Assembly (NCBI RefSeq): GCF_003952185.1
Contig: NZ_RXFS01000001.1
Location: 372,001 to 436,000, forward strand
Source: Variovorax sp. 679
GTDB lineage: Bacteria > Pseudomonadota > Gammaproteobacteria > Burkholderiales > Burkholderiaceae_C
DNA length: 64,000 nucleotides
Direction: 5' to 3'
The position numbers and the translations under genes are program-made. The notes under the pieces are model-generated. The model saw only the letters and a list, made by a program, of their open reading frames with translations, had not been told where the DNA came from and searched no databases. This document shows positions 53,101 through 63,472 of the stretch, piece after piece (within the stretch, counting starts at the first letter, position 1; each line of letters starts with the position of its first letter).

Positions 53101-55019
53101 TCGGCGCCGGTGCCGTTGTATTCGAGGTTCATGCCGCGGCCGGTGCGGTCGGTGTAACGGGTCACGAGGTGATGGCTGTAGCTGTAGCTCCAGCTCCCGC
53201 CGTTTTCGTCCTGTGCCGAGACGAGGTCGCCTTCGGCATCGTGAGCATAGGCAGCGAGTTGGCGCACAACCTGGCCGCCCTTGATCTCCCACAGGCTGGT
53301 GATCAATCCGCTTTGCGCATCGGGGCGCGTGCCGACATGGGCAATCGTGAGCCCACCTTGCTTGCTGATGATGTCGCTCAGAACCTGCTCGCCAGTGGCC
53401 GCAATCACGTGGTCGTAGCGCAAGCCGACGACGGCTTCCTTTCCGGCATGCAGCGCGACGAGGCGAAAGTTCTGCCTGCCCTGGGTCGAAACCTTGCGAG
53501 CCACGGTATTCACAAGTTCGTAGACCTCGCGCCAGTCGCCGGCCTCGCCAGCCGATACGGGCTTGCCGAAATCCACGGTCAACAGCGTCTCGCTCAGGCG
53601 CGTGAGCGTCACTTCTTCGATGGCATCGCGATGGCCCTGGCCCACGGCCAGCAGTGGGTAGGCATGACTGCGGCCGTCCGCGCCGTGATAGATCAGGCTG
53701 AGCTGGCCGGCTCGCGGACCTTGGGCCGGCGTGGCGATATCCACGCGAGTGCTGTAGGGCGTGAGCCATCTCGCGCCGAGGCTGCCCTGATCGAAAGCGC
53801 CAAGATTGCTGCGGTAGATGCGCGCCCAGGTGATGGGCAACGGCGCAGCCAGCGTGAAGTCGACGTGAGTGAAGCTTTCACAGCCGGTCGCAAGGCTGAT
53901 GGCGAACTTGCTTGCCGAGGGCACCGATGCACCGGAAACCGGACAATTCTTGCAACCGGGATCGCCGTTGACAGGGGCCTGCACACGGAGGTGCTCGACC
54001 CGGGTGTCGGCCCTGTTTTTTGTCGCTTCGGCACCGGCACCTGGCGACACGATTGCCGCGCGCAGGCTCTTCCGCTGCGCAATGGCCGCCAGCAGCTTAC
54101 GCAGCAGCCACATGATGCTGCCCTCCAGTTCCTGGCTGGCTAGGTCCGTCAGTTGCTTGCGAAAGTCCACCTTCAAGGTGCTCAGACTCGCGATCACCTC
54201 GTTGACCTTGACCCTGACGCTTTCAGGCAGGTAGCCGGCTGCCTTCCTGGCGGCGTAGTTGGCGGCTCGTTTGGCCGTGCCCTCGGAGTACTTCACCGCC
54301 CGGCGCCACATGCCGCTCCATGTGCTTTGGGTCTTGGGATCGTAGTCGTTGGTTTCCGCGGCCCCCGGCTTGGCGATGGTGAGGAGGTCTTGCCCGCCGA
54401 GAACGCGCTGAAGGATGCCGATCAGGTTGTCCAATATGCTGTCGGAGAGCCTTGCGCAGTCTTCCAGAATGCCCGAGAGCCTGGCGATGGCCCCGTCGAT
54501 GAAGGTCTCAAGTTCACCGACGATGGATGCATTCAGATGTCCCACCAGCGTGGTGACGATGGTCTCGCCAAGATTCCTGGCCCCATGCATGAGCTCTTGC
54601 TTGACCAGATGCAGCGTGGGCCGCAGGCTCATGCGCGCTGCGGCCATGGTGGGCGGCGCAGGAATCAGGCCGATGAGATTGATGCCCAGGCTGGCCCAGT
54701 TCAGGAACCTTGTGACGGCATCGGTCGACCTCTTCTCGAGGATGGTGACGATGTCGAGAAACACATCCACCAGCGCCATGACGTTGCCCACGATCGGGAT
54801 GCTGCCCAGCACCGTGGTCAGTCGATCGAGCGTGACGTAGCCGCCGGTGAAGGACCGCAGCCACTCGTCCACCACCTTGCTCGCGGCGGCGATGTCTTCC
54901 TTGGCGATGGTGTTCAGCGGAGCGACGGCCGTCTGAGGCTCGCGCTCGGCGATCGGTGTTGGTGCGGGCTGGCCTTGATGTGCGCCCGATGGTGGCCGCT
55001 GGGGCGTGCCTGATCCCAT
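50190..55019 (-). CDS. Rhs-family effector without PAAR, with unclassified C-terminal toxin
   Basis: 1609 aa from the start at 55019 (MGSGTPQRPPSGAHQGQ), with GGGAG about 12 bp upstream; an ATG at 55100 is the alternative. N-terminal about 390 aa are helical with hydrophobic segments (LGSIPIVGNVMALVDVFLDI, FLNWASLGINLIGLIPAPPT) and contain no PAAR motif. Then DUF6531-like entry (PVSGASVPSASKFAISLATG) and YD repeats, ending in HSGRFISSDPIKILGGLNVF and HIDPLGL, a changed version of the usual DPxGL cleavage site. The toxin tip, about 105 aa, has CPC, LDRGHID and DHVHAYQPDG, which could form a metal site of a nuclease. The tip and immunity genes are AT-rich, as is usual for exchanged Rhs tips. 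Confidence 0.9.
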   Translation of the reverse strand: MGSGTPQRPPSGAHQGQPAPTPIAEREPQTAVAPLNTIAKEDIAAASKVVDEWLRSFTGGYVTLDRLTTVLGSIPIVGNVMALVDVFLDIVTILEKRSTDAVTRFLNWASLGINLIGLIPAPPTMAAARMSLRPTLHLVKQELMHGARNLGETIVTTLVGHLNASIVGELETFIDGAIARLSGILEDCARLSDSILDNLIGILQRVLGGQDLLTIAKPGAAETNDYDPKTQSTWSGMWRRAVKYSEGTAKRAANYAARKAAGYLPESVRVKVNEVIASLSTLKVDFRKQLTDLASQELEGSIMWLLRKLLAAIAQRKSLRAAIVSPGAGAEATKNRADTRVEHLRVQAPVNGDPGCKNCPVSGASVPSASKFAISLATGCESFTHVDFTLAAPLPITWARIYRSNLGAFDQGSLGARWLTPYSTRVDIATPAQGPRAGQLSLIYHGADGRSHAYPLLAVGQGHRDAIEEVTLTRLSETLLTVDFGKPVSAGEAGDWREVYELVNTVARKVSTQGRQNFRLVALHAGKEAVVGLRYDHVIAATGEQVLSDIISKQGGLTIAHVGTRPDAQSGLITSLWEIKGGQVVRQLAAYAHDAEGDLVSAQDENGGSWSYSYSHHLVTRYTDRTGRGMNLEYNGTGADAKAVREWSDDGSFALKLEWDRNIRLTYATDALGGETWYYYDILGYTYRIVHPDKRQEWFFRDEAKNITRHVHTDGSTDDFSYDADGNLRTHTRADGSQVHLAHDKRGRMTGLRDAEGGVWKRDYDADGNLVEEIDPLGHKTEYAYDKAGRPLRITDARGGVKTLAYTYAGQLASHTDCSGKTTRWEYDEQGRLVKATDAMGQSTRYRYTGANGQRQATTATNASHPGQLEEITLPDNTSEYFVHDAEGRLLAHTDALGRRTSYDYTRSGLVSERTDAAGHTLKYRWDLLGRLSELHNENGSRYDFRYDPVGRLLEETGFDRKITRYRHEESTGVLSEVVEGEHTTLLQFDPIGRLSERQAGGGAESFAYDRNGRLIEARNSDAKLQWFYDPAGNLTREHQHYVEGARTAVWQHRYDELNQRIATIRPDGHLTQWLTYGSGHVHGLLIDGQDILGFERDNLHREIAREQANGLIQKQNYDPAGRLLEQQISQTRRGALEPIGIRRSYQYDKVGQLIAIGDSRRGNLRYRYDPVGRLLEANSRLGRETFAFDPAGNIGDSSSDVEGGAQPAGRTTNRVAVRSGGDGRSMVGKLMDNLLKDYAGTHYQWDERGNLIERSRNGEKTVFTWDGYNRMRSAEAFGEITRFSYDPLGRRIAKRTRHACTLFGWDGDTLAFESTQSTEGRQEHVWRGDSVHYIHEPGSFVPLVQIRQARAVALSQTTDVKALMADNGGRYDIEQDPLWNGEQSQTPAPFVKEEIAFYQCDHLGTPQELTDHEGRVAWSASYKAWGEARQAISEAGRKAGFRNPIRFQGQYWDEETGLHYNRYRYYDPHSGRFISSDPIKILGGLNVFAYAKNSINHIDPLGLATTPATITASEITDKTRSEIRALAAAKGLTSTGQPDSSGLPRKWKCPCTGNQRLRLDRGHIDQQTGLPYNDPKAAVDHVHAYQPDGVTKIFSPVDGNAHFPTKGS

Positions 55020-55481
55020 TGTCCAGTCTCCCTGACTGCGTCTGCTTGTGTCGTGAAAATCGATTGGCAAAGAAAAGGAGGCTCCGTCGCGCATGCGCAT
55101 GGAACCGGCTTCGTCACGGGCTTCCGGCTTGCGGAATTACGGCGCCTCTGCCGACGGGATCTGAATCCGGCGTGCCGGATCATGAGAAGGCCGATGTATG
55201 CAGATACGGCGAGAAGTCCACGGGCAAATCCACGGGCAAATCGTTCTGCACGAATAACAATTGCAAATTGAGCTCACGCTCACCTCCCTCTTTTATTTCT
55301 TGCAGGTAATCCTAGGACGCAGGCCGACGCGAATTCGGCCATCTGAAATAAACGAGCGAGCTTTGGTGCGATTTATCTCGATATTCCCGACCCAGGACGG
55401 CAGATCCTCGATCGATCGAGTGAGCCGCGGCCGGCGGACGGCTTCCGCCGCCGCTGGGCTCGGCTACAGTCCGAGACACTT
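55020..55481. other. Divergent region between the second rhs gene and the AI-2E family gene
   Basis: About 460 bp with no supported gene; it should hold both promoters. It contains a perfect tandem duplication of TCCACGGGCAAA (55217-55228 and 55229-55240) and an AT-rich part around 55245-55310. Nothing else recognised. Confidence 0.45.
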
Positions 55482-56591
55482 ATGAACTCACCCCAACTCC
55501 AGCGCGGCGTGTTCCTCGCCCTTCTCGCCGTCGTGACCGTCGCCTTCCTCTGGGTGCTGATGCCGTTCTTCGGCGCGGTGCTGTGGGGCGTGGCGCTGGC
55601 GATCCTGTTCACGCCGCTCTACAAGCGGCTGCTGAAGAAGATGCGCGGCAAGCCCAATGCGGCGGCGCTGTCCACGCTGACGATCTGCCTGTTCATCGTG
55701 ATCCTGCCGCTGGCCATGGTGGGCGTGTCGCTGGTGCAGGAGATCGCACTGGTCACGCAGAGCATCCGTTCGGGGCAGATCAACTTCGCTTCCTACTTCC
55801 AGCAGATCCTCGACGCCTCGCCGCAATGGCTGCTGAACCTGGTCGAGCGCTTCAACCTCGGCGACATGGCCGCCTGGCAGGCGCGCATCTCGGCCGCCGC
55901 CGGGCAGGCGAGCCAGATCATCGCGAGCCAGGCGCTCGCCATCGGCCAGAACACCTTCGACTTCATCGTCAGCTTCTTCGTGATGCTGTACCTGCTGTAC
56001 TTCCTGGTGCGCGACGGCGCCGACCTCTCGAAGCGGGTGCGCGACGCGCTGCCGCTGGCCAAGCCGCACACGCACTACCTGCTCAACAAGTTCACCACCG
56101 TGATCCGCGCCACCGTGAAGGGCAACGTGGCGGTGGCCGTGGCGCAGGGCACGATCGGCGGGCTGGCTTTCTGGTTCCTCGGCGTGCAGGGCGCGCTGCT
56201 GTGGGCGGTGCTGATGGCCTTCCTGTCGCTGCTGCCGGCGGTGGGCGCGGCGCTGATCTGGGGGCCGGTGGCCATCTACTTCCTGGCCACGGGACACTTC
56301 TGGCAGGGCGGCACGCTGATCTTCGTGGGCGTGTTCGTCATCGGCCTGGTCGACAACATCCTGCGCCCCGTGCTGGTGGGCAAGGACACGCAGATGCCCG
56401 ACTACATCGTGCTGATGTCGACCATCGGCGGCATGGCGATCTTCGGCATCAACGGCTTCGTGATCGGGCCGGTGATCGCGGCGCTTTTCATGGCTGCGTG
56501 GAGCCTGTTCGCCGACTCGGGGCATGTCGGCAACGGCCACGAGGTGGCTGAAGGCGCGGAAAGCGCCGACAACGGCAAGAAAAAGGGCTGA
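55482..56591 (+). CDS. AI-2E family transporter (PerM/YdiK-like)
   Basis: 369 aa, about eight TM helices, inner membrane. Family stretches: the N-terminal pair of helices (FLALLAVVTVAFLWVLMPFF, GAVLWGVALAILFTPLYKRL), a long amphipathic part with FNLGDMAAWQARISAAAGQA, and the C-terminal helices GTIGGLAFWFLGVQGALLWA, LPAVGAALIWGPVAIYFLAT and DNILRPVLVGKDTQMPDYIV. The family includes the AI-2 exporter TqsA and sodium/proton antiporters; the substrate cannot be told. Monocistronic by spacing. Confidence 0.9.
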   Translation: MNSPQLQRGVFLALLAVVTVAFLWVLMPFFGAVLWGVALAILFTPLYKRLLKKMRGKPNAAALSTLTICLFIVILPLAMVGVSLVQEIALVTQSIRSGQINFASYFQQILDASPQWLLNLVERFNLGDMAAWQARISAAAGQASQIIASQALAIGQNTFDFIVSFFVMLYLLYFLVRDGADLSKRVRDALPLAKPHTHYLLNKFTTVIRATVKGNVAVAVAQGTIGGLAFWFLGVQGALLWAVLMAFLSLLPAVGAALIWGPVAIYFLATGHFWQGGTLIFVGVFVIGLVDNILRPVLVGKDTQMPDYIVLMSTIGGMAIFGINGFVIGPVIAALFMAAWSLFADSGHVGNGHEVAEGAESADNGKKKG

Positions 56592-56738
56592 ACCGGGCGC
56601 GGGCACCCGCCCGTAACGCCCCTTCCACCCCCGTTCGCGCGCATTTCGCGTGCGCAATCCTGCGTTTCGTCACATCGCGCTGGGCACCCAGGCCAGCCTG
56701 CGAGATCGTCGGGCCCTCAACTTCCAACGAGGCCCGCC

Positions 56739-57176
56739 ATGCGACTTCCCGCATTCATCACCCACCCGGCCGTGCGCGCCCTGTGCGCCGCCGCGGTCTT
56801 CCTGCCCGCCGGCGCTTTCGCCGCCGACCTGAGCCTGAGCGTCGCCGACGGCCCCGCCGCGGATGCGACGCTCTACGTCGCGCTGTACAACGACGCCGCC
56901 GGCTATGCCGAGAGCAAGGCCGTGGCGTCGCAGACCGCGCCGATGCAAGGCGGCAAGGCCCGTCTCGTGTTCGCGGGGCTCGCGCCGGGACGCTATGCGG
57001 TGCGGGCCTTCGCCGACGAGAACGGCAACGGCAAGCTCGACACCAACCTCCTGGGCATGCCGACCGAGCGCTACGGCTTCTCGAACGACGCCAAGGGCAA
57101 CCGCGCCCCGCCCAGCTTCGACGCCGCGGCGATCAACGTCGATGCCGACCTGCAGACCGTCATCCACCTGCACTGA
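56739..57176 (+). CDS. Exported DUF2141-domain protein
   Basis: 145 aa with a Sec signal peptide (RALCAAAVFLPAGAFAADLS, cleavage after AFA). The mature part is a beta-sandwich of the DUF2141 type: ATLYVALYNDAAGY, GKARLVFAGLAPGRYAVRAF, DENGNGKLDTNLLGMPTERY, GFSNDAKG. The family is periplasmic and of unknown function, often beside carotenoid or terpenoid genes. It lies 16 bp before the carotenoid oxygenase gene, so the two are co-expressed. Confidence 0.88.
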   Translation: MRLPAFITHPAVRALCAAAVFLPAGAFAADLSLSVADGPAADATLYVALYNDAAGYAESKAVASQTAPMQGGKARLVFAGLAPGRYAVRAFADENGNGKLDTNLLGMPTERYGFSNDAKGNRAPPSFDAAAINVDADLQTVIHLH

Positions 57177-57192
57177 AGAGGAGGCCGCCATC

Positions 57193-58692
57193 ATGGAACG
57201 ACGCGAACTCCTGCGCATGCTGGCTTCGGCCGGCGCCCTGCCCCTGCTGGCACCGCTGGCGCGCGCGGCCGGCACAACGGACGACTGGCAGGCTCAGTTC
57301 GAGACTGCCGGTGCCCCCTGGAAGACCGGCTTCGCCACGCCCCCCGACGACTTCCCCCTGACCCGCGCCACGGTGCGTGGGCGCTTCCCCGATGCCGTGG
57401 CCGGCACGCTGTTCCGCATCGGCCCGGCCGGCCACGACATGGGCGGCGAGCGCTACCACCACTGGTTCGACGGCGACGGCATGGTGCACCGCTTCGTGAT
57501 CGAAGGATCCGACGTGCGGCACCAGGGCCGCTACGTCGCCACGCCCAAGCGCGTGGCCGAAGTGAAGGCCGGCCGCCGCCTTGTCGAGGCTTTCGGCACC
57601 ATGCCGCCGGGCGTGGAACCGCCGACCTCGGCCGACAGCATCAACGTCGCCAACACCAGCGTGCTGCCGATGGGCGGCGAGGTGCTGGCACTGTGGGAAG
57701 GCGGCTCGGCCACGCGCATCGACGCGCGCACGCTCGACACGCTGGGCGTGAAGACCTGGCGTGCCGATCTCGCGGGCATGCCGTTCTCGGCCCATCCCAA
57801 GGTCGATCCGGACGGCACGGTATGGAACTTCGGCGTGAGTTCCGGCCAGGGCATGCTGGCGCTGTACGAGATCGCGCCCGAGGGCGCGCTGCGGCGCGCG
57901 GCCGTGGTGCCGGTGGCCGACATGCCGATGGTCCACGACTTCGCCGTCACCGAGCGGCACCTGGTGTTCCTGCTGCCGCCGCTGGTCTACGACAGCAAGC
58001 GCAAGGAGGCCGGCGCGAGCTTTCTCGACGCGCACGTCTGGCGGCCCGAACTCGGCATGCGCGCGCTGGTTGTCGACAAGCGGAACTGGGAAAAGCGCCA
58101 GGTGCTGGCTCTGCCGGCCGGCTTTCTGTTCCACGTCGGCAATGCCTGGGAAGAAGACACAGCGCGCGGCACGCTGATCCGCGTCGATTACGTGCGCTCG
58201 GACAACGCCGACTCGGTGTTCACCAGCAACCGCGAAGTGATGCGCGCGCGCCGCGTGAAGACCACCGAGCCGCACCTGACCGTGGCCACGCTGAACCTGG
58301 CCTCCGGCCGGGCCACGCAGACGGCGCTGGCGCAGGAGGCGGAGTTTCCGCGCATCGACCCGCGGCGCGTCGGCCTGCGGCATCGCCAGGTGGTGCACGC
58401 CACGCAGATCCGGCGCGACCTGCCCGGCTTCGGCGCGATCGCGCGCACCGACGTCGAGACGGGCCGCAGCCAGCGCTTCAGCTATGGCACGCAGGCCATG
58501 GTTGAAGAGCATGTCTTCGTGCCCGATGGCTCGAAGCCGGGCTGGGTGCTGGGCACCGCGTTCGACTTCGGAAAGCAGAAGACAGTGCTGTCGTGCTTCG
58601 CGGCCGACAACCTGGCGACGGGACCGGTGGCGCAGGCCACGCTGCCCTACGCCCTGCCGCTGGGGCTGCACGGCGCCTTCGTGCCAGCCTGA
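57193..58692 (+). CDS. Carotenoid oxygenase family protein, exported
   Basis: 499 aa beta-propeller non-haem iron oxygenase that cleaves carotenoids, apocarotenoids or stilbene-like (lignostilbene) double bonds. Four iron-ligand His residues are visible in PFSAHPKVD, DMPMVHDFAV, FLFHVGNAWEE and LPLGLHGAF. The N-terminus MERRELLRMLASAGALPLLA with ARA before the mature part is a Tat-type signal (RRELL), unusual for a family that is mostly cytoplasmic. Also typical: GTLFRIGPAGHD and YHHWFDGDGMVHRF. Convergent with the LysR gene after it. Substrate unknown. Confidence 0.9.
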   Translation: MERRELLRMLASAGALPLLAPLARAAGTTDDWQAQFETAGAPWKTGFATPPDDFPLTRATVRGRFPDAVAGTLFRIGPAGHDMGGERYHHWFDGDGMVHRFVIEGSDVRHQGRYVATPKRVAEVKAGRRLVEAFGTMPPGVEPPTSADSINVANTSVLPMGGEVLALWEGGSATRIDARTLDTLGVKTWRADLAGMPFSAHPKVDPDGTVWNFGVSSGQGMLALYEIAPEGALRRAAVVPVADMPMVHDFAVTERHLVFLLPPLVYDSKRKEAGASFLDAHVWRPELGMRALVVDKRNWEKRQVLALPAGFLFHVGNAWEEDTARGTLIRVDYVRSDNADSVFTSNREVMRARRVKTTEPHLTVATLNLASGRATQTALAQEAEFPRIDPRRVGLRHRQVVHATQIRRDLPGFGAIARTDVETGRSQRFSYGTQAMVEEHVFVPDGSKPGWVLGTAFDFGKQKTVLSCFAADNLATGPVAQATLPYALPLGLHGAFVPA

Positions 58693-58698
58693 AGCAGT

Positions 58699-59601
58699 TC
58701 AGGCCGCCCACCAGCCTTCGTCGAAGCGCCCCTGCAGGAAGGCCACGAAGCCCGACACCTTGCCCGGCACCAGCTTGGGCGAGGGAAAGACGGCGTGGAT
58801 CTCCTGCTCGGGCAGCGCATGGTCGCCGAGCACTTCGCGCACCTTGCCGGCAGCCAGCGAATCGCTGGCCACGTAGCGCGGCATCAGCGCGATGCCCAGT
58901 CCGTCGCGCGCCGCCGCCAGCACGGCCGAGAGGTTGTTCGAGCGGAAGCGGCCCGACACGGGCACCGTGACCGGCTCTCCCCTGGGCGTGTGCATGCGCC
59001 AGAACTCGTCGCCCACCACGCTGCTGTAGATGAGCGCCACGTGCGCGCTCAGGTCCTGAGCGCGCTTGGGCGTGCCGTGCTTCTTCAGGTAGGCGGGTGA
59101 CGCGACCATCGCCCACGGATTGACGCCCAGGTAGCGCGCGCCCAGCGACGAATCCGCCAGCTTGCCCATGCGGATGGCGACGTCGATGCCCTGCGCGATG
59201 AGGTCCACATAACGGTCCTCGAAGCTCAGGTCGAGCTGCACCTGCGGGTGGCGGCGCATGTATTCGAGCGCCAGCGGCACCACCACGCGCCGCCCGAACG
59301 CCACCGAGGTGCCCACGCGCAGCAGGCCCTGCGCCTGGGTCTGCCGCAGCTGCACGATGCTGTCGGCCTCCTCGGCCTCGCGCACGATGGTCTTGCACTT
59401 CTCGTAGTAGAGCGCGCCCGGCTCGGTGAGGCTCACGCCGCGCGTGTTGCGGTTGAGCAGGCGCACCTTCAGCCGCTCCTCGGTGGCCGCGATCTGCTTG
59501 GTCACCGTGGGCTGCGTGGTGTTGAACTCGCGCGCGGCCTTCGAGAAGCTGCCTGTCTCGACCACCCGCACGAACATTTCCATTGCCAGCAATCTATCCA
59601 T
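58699..59601 (-). CDS. LysR-family transcriptional regulator, divergent from gcl
   Basis: 300 aa from the start at 59601 ([20 protein letters not shown]); a Met 18 bp upstream is possible. HTH region [20 protein letters not shown] and [16 protein letters not shown]; effector domain with [40 protein letters not shown] and [16 protein letters not shown]. This is the CrgA-like branch of LysR proteins. Divergent from the gcl operon, with 216 bp between, so it is a good candidate for its regulator. Confidence 0.88.
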   Translation of the reverse strand: MDRLLAMEMFVRVVETGSFSKAAREFNTTQPTVTKQIAATEERLKVRLLNRNTRGVSLTEPGALYYEKCKTIVREAEEADSIVQLRQTQAQGLLRVGTSVAFGRRVVVPLALEYMRRHPQVQLDLSFEDRYVDLIAQGIDVAIRMGKLADSSLGARYLGVNPWAMVASPAYLKKHGTPKRAQDLSAHVALIYSSVVGDEFWRMHTPRGEPVTVPVSGRFRSNNLSAVLAAARDGLGIALMPRYVASDSLAAGKVREVLGDHALPEQEIHAVFPSPKLVPGKVSGFVAFLQGRFDEGWWAA

Positions 59602-59704
59602 GGGCCGGATGGTAGTCACTTATTCCAGCCTGGAATAGGTTTTATGGTCCGCAGCCGTCTTCTTGGAATCCGCCCCGCTTCCTACAGTCAGCCTACCGAT
59701 CCGA

Positions 59705-59794
59705 GAACACCGAGGAACCGGCTCTGCCGGGCCTCCGGTGTTGCCCCCAGCAAGGGGGTTGGCGAAGCGACACGAAGTGCGCGAAGCCTGGGGG
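59705..59794 (+). repeat. About 90-bp intergenic repeat, copy 1 (upstream of gcl)
   Basis: Contains GAACCGGCTCTGCCGGGCC (a small hairpin), GGTGTTGCCCCCAGCAAGGG and CACGAAGTGCGCGAAGCCTG. An inverted, closely similar copy lies at 63372-63461 after glxR. The repeat begins just beyond the LysR-gcl intergenic middle and ends 23 bp before the gcl start, so it is transcribed in the gcl leader or contains its promoter. Confidence 0.7.
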
Positions 59795-59817
59795 TTTATT
59801 CATTTCTGGAGACTCAG

Positions 59818-61608
<1,791 letters not shown>

Positions 61609-61637
61609 AACGAGAGAAGAGAACCAAGAGAACAGAC

Positions 61638-62420
61638 ATGCCCAAGTTCGCAGCCAATCTCACGATGCTCTTCACCGAGCTGCCCTTCATGCAGCGCTTC
61701 GAGGCCGCCGCCAAGGCCGGCTTCAAGGGAGTGGAGTACCTCTTCCCCTACCCCTTCGAGAAGAAGGAACTCGCCGCCGCCCTGCGCGACAACGGCCTGC
61801 AGCAGGTGCTGCACAACCTGCCCGCCGGCGACTGGGACAAGGGCGAGCGCGGCATCGCCTGCCACCCCGACCGCACCGGCGAGTTCGCCGAAGGCATCGG
61901 CGTGGCGATCGACTACGCGACCGCGCTCGGCTGCCCGCAGGTCAACTGCCTGGTCGGCAAGGTGCCTGCCGGCGTGAGCCGCGAGCTCGCGCACAAGACG
62001 GTGGTGGACAACCTCCGCCTCGCCGCGCGCGAACTCGAGGCGGCGGGCCTGCGCCTGCTGATCGAGCCCATCAACACCTTCGACATCCCGGGCTTCTTCC
62101 TCACGCGCACCTACCAGGCGCTGGCGTTGATCGAGGAAGTCGGCTCTTCCAACCTGCGCGTGCAGTACGACATCTATCACGCACAGCGCATGGAAGGCGA
62201 ACTGGGCAACACGCTCACGAAGCACCTCACGCAGATCGGCCACATCCAGCTGGCCGACAACCCGGGTCGCGGCGAGCCGGGTACGGGCGAGATCAACTAC
62301 CCGTGGCTCTTCAGGCACATCGACTCGCTCGGCTACGACGGCTGGATCGGCTGCGAATACAAGCCCCGCGCCACCACGGTCGAGGGCCTCGGCTGGCGCC
62401 AGGCGCTCACGCAGCAATGA
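61638..62420 (+). CDS. hyi: Hydroxypyruvate isomerase
   Basis: 260 aa TIM-barrel enzyme interconverting hydroxypyruvate and tartronate semialdehyde. Family stretches: PKFAANLTMLFTELPFMQRF, FKGVEYLFPYPFEKKEL, NLPAGDWDKGERGIACHP, LLIEPINTFDIPGFFL with a metal-ligand Glu, VQYDIYHAQRMEGELG with Asp and His, and GEINYPWLF / GWIGCEYKP with the last Glu. Second gene of the operon, 29 bp after gcl. Confidence 0.95.
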   Translation: MPKFAANLTMLFTELPFMQRFEAAAKAGFKGVEYLFPYPFEKKELAAALRDNGLQQVLHNLPAGDWDKGERGIACHPDRTGEFAEGIGVAIDYATALGCPQVNCLVGKVPAGVSRELAHKTVVDNLRLAARELEAAGLRLLIEPINTFDIPGFFLTRTYQALALIEEVGSSNLRVQYDIYHAQRMEGELGNTLTKHLTQIGHIQLADNPGRGEPGTGEINYPWLFRHIDSLGYDGWIGCEYKPRATTVEGLGWRQALTQQ

Positions 62421-62450
62421 ATGAATGAAATCGGACAAGGAAACAGAGAC

Positions 62451-63362
62451 ATGACGACCCAGCAACAGAAAATCGGATTCATCGGCCTCGGCATCATGGG
62501 TGCGCCCATGGCGGGCCACCTGCTCGACGCGGGCTACCAGCTGTTCGTGAACACGCACGGCAACACGCCCGAGCCCTTCGTCTCGAAGGCCACCATCTGC
62601 GCCTCGGCAGCCGAAGTGACGCGCCAGGCCGACATCGTCTTCATCATGGTGCCGGACACTCCCGACGTCGAGAAGGTGCTGTTCGGCGTGCCCGGCGCCG
62701 AAGGCGTGGCCGCCGGCCTGAAGGGCTCCAGCGGCAAGATCGTGGTCGACTGCAGCTCCATCGACCCGATCGCCACCAAGGACTTCGCGCGCCGCATCAC
62801 CGCGCTGGGCGCCGGCTACATCGACGCGCCGGTCTCCGGCGGCGAGGTGGGCGCCAAGGCCGCCAGCCTCACGATCATGTGCGGCGGCGACGAAGGCACC
62901 TTCGAGCGCGTGAAGCCGCTGCTCGACAAGATGGGCAAGAACGTCACGCTCGTGGGCGGCGCCGGCGACGGCCAAGTCTGCAAGGTGGCCAACCAGATCA
63001 TCGTGGCGCTGAACATCGCGGCCGTGGGCGAGGCGCTGGTGTTCGCCTCGAAGGCGGGTGCCGATCCGGCCAAGGTGCGCCAGGCACTGATGGGCGGCTT
63101 CGCCAGCTCGCGCATTCTCGAAGTGCACGGCGAACGCATGATCAAGCGCACCTTCGCGCCGGGCTTCCGCATCGGCCTGCACCAGAAGGACCTGAACCTC
63201 GCGATGCAGAGCGCCCGTTCGCTGGGCGTGGCACTGCCGCAGACCGCCGGCGCGGCGCAACTGATGAACGCCTGCGCGGCACTGGGCTACGGCCAGCTCG
63301 ACCATTCGGCGCTGGTGCGTGCGCTGGAAGCGCTGGCGCAGCACACCGTCACGCCGGACTGA
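62451..63362 (+). CDS. glxR: Tartronate semialdehyde reductase
   Basis: 303 aa beta-hydroxyacid dehydrogenase reducing tartronate semialdehyde to glycerate. Rossmann motif IGFIGLGIMGAPMAGHLLDA, substrate motif YIDAPVSGGEVGAKAASLTI, catalytic Lys in QVCKVANQIIVALNIAAVGE, and IGLHQKDLNLA. The start at 62451 (MTTQQQKIGF) is preferred because AAGGAAA lies 10-16 bp upstream; an in-frame ATG at 62421 follows the hyi stop directly. With gcl and hyi it completes glyoxylate to glycerate. An inverted copy of the 90-bp repeat follows the stop. Confidence 0.95.
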   Translation: MTTQQQKIGFIGLGIMGAPMAGHLLDAGYQLFVNTHGNTPEPFVSKATICASAAEVTRQADIVFIMVPDTPDVEKVLFGVPGAEGVAAGLKGSSGKIVVDCSSIDPIATKDFARRITALGAGYIDAPVSGGEVGAKAASLTIMCGGDEGTFERVKPLLDKMGKNVTLVGGAGDGQVCKVANQIIVALNIAAVGEALVFASKAGADPAKVRQALMGGFASSRILEVHGERMIKRTFAPGFRIGLHQKDLNLAMQSARSLGVALPQTAGAAQLMNACAALGYGQLDHSALVRALEALAQHTVTPD

Positions 63363-63371
63363 CCAGGTACT

Positions 63372-63461
63372 CCCCCAGGCTTCGCGCACTTCGTGCCGCT
63401 TCTCCTTCCCCCTCGCCGGGTGCAACACCAGCGGCCCGGCAAAGCCGGTTCCGCGGTGTTC
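63372..63461 (-). repeat. About 90-bp intergenic repeat, copy 2 (downstream of glxR)
   Basis: The reverse complement reads GGAACCGGCTTTGCCGGGCC, GGTGTTGCACCCGGCGAGGG and CACGAAGTGCGCGAAGCCTG, matching copy 1 (59705-59794) with few changes. The two copies face each other across the gcl-hyi-glxR operon. Its GCCGG hairpin could also act as a terminator between the convergent genes. Confidence 0.7.
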
Positions 63462-63472
63462 CTCGAAAAGAG

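Noticed and set aside
55217..55240. Tandem TCCACGGGCAAA duplication as an iteron or origin
   Set aside because: Only two units, and no replication gene nearby; noted as a small duplication in the intergenic region.
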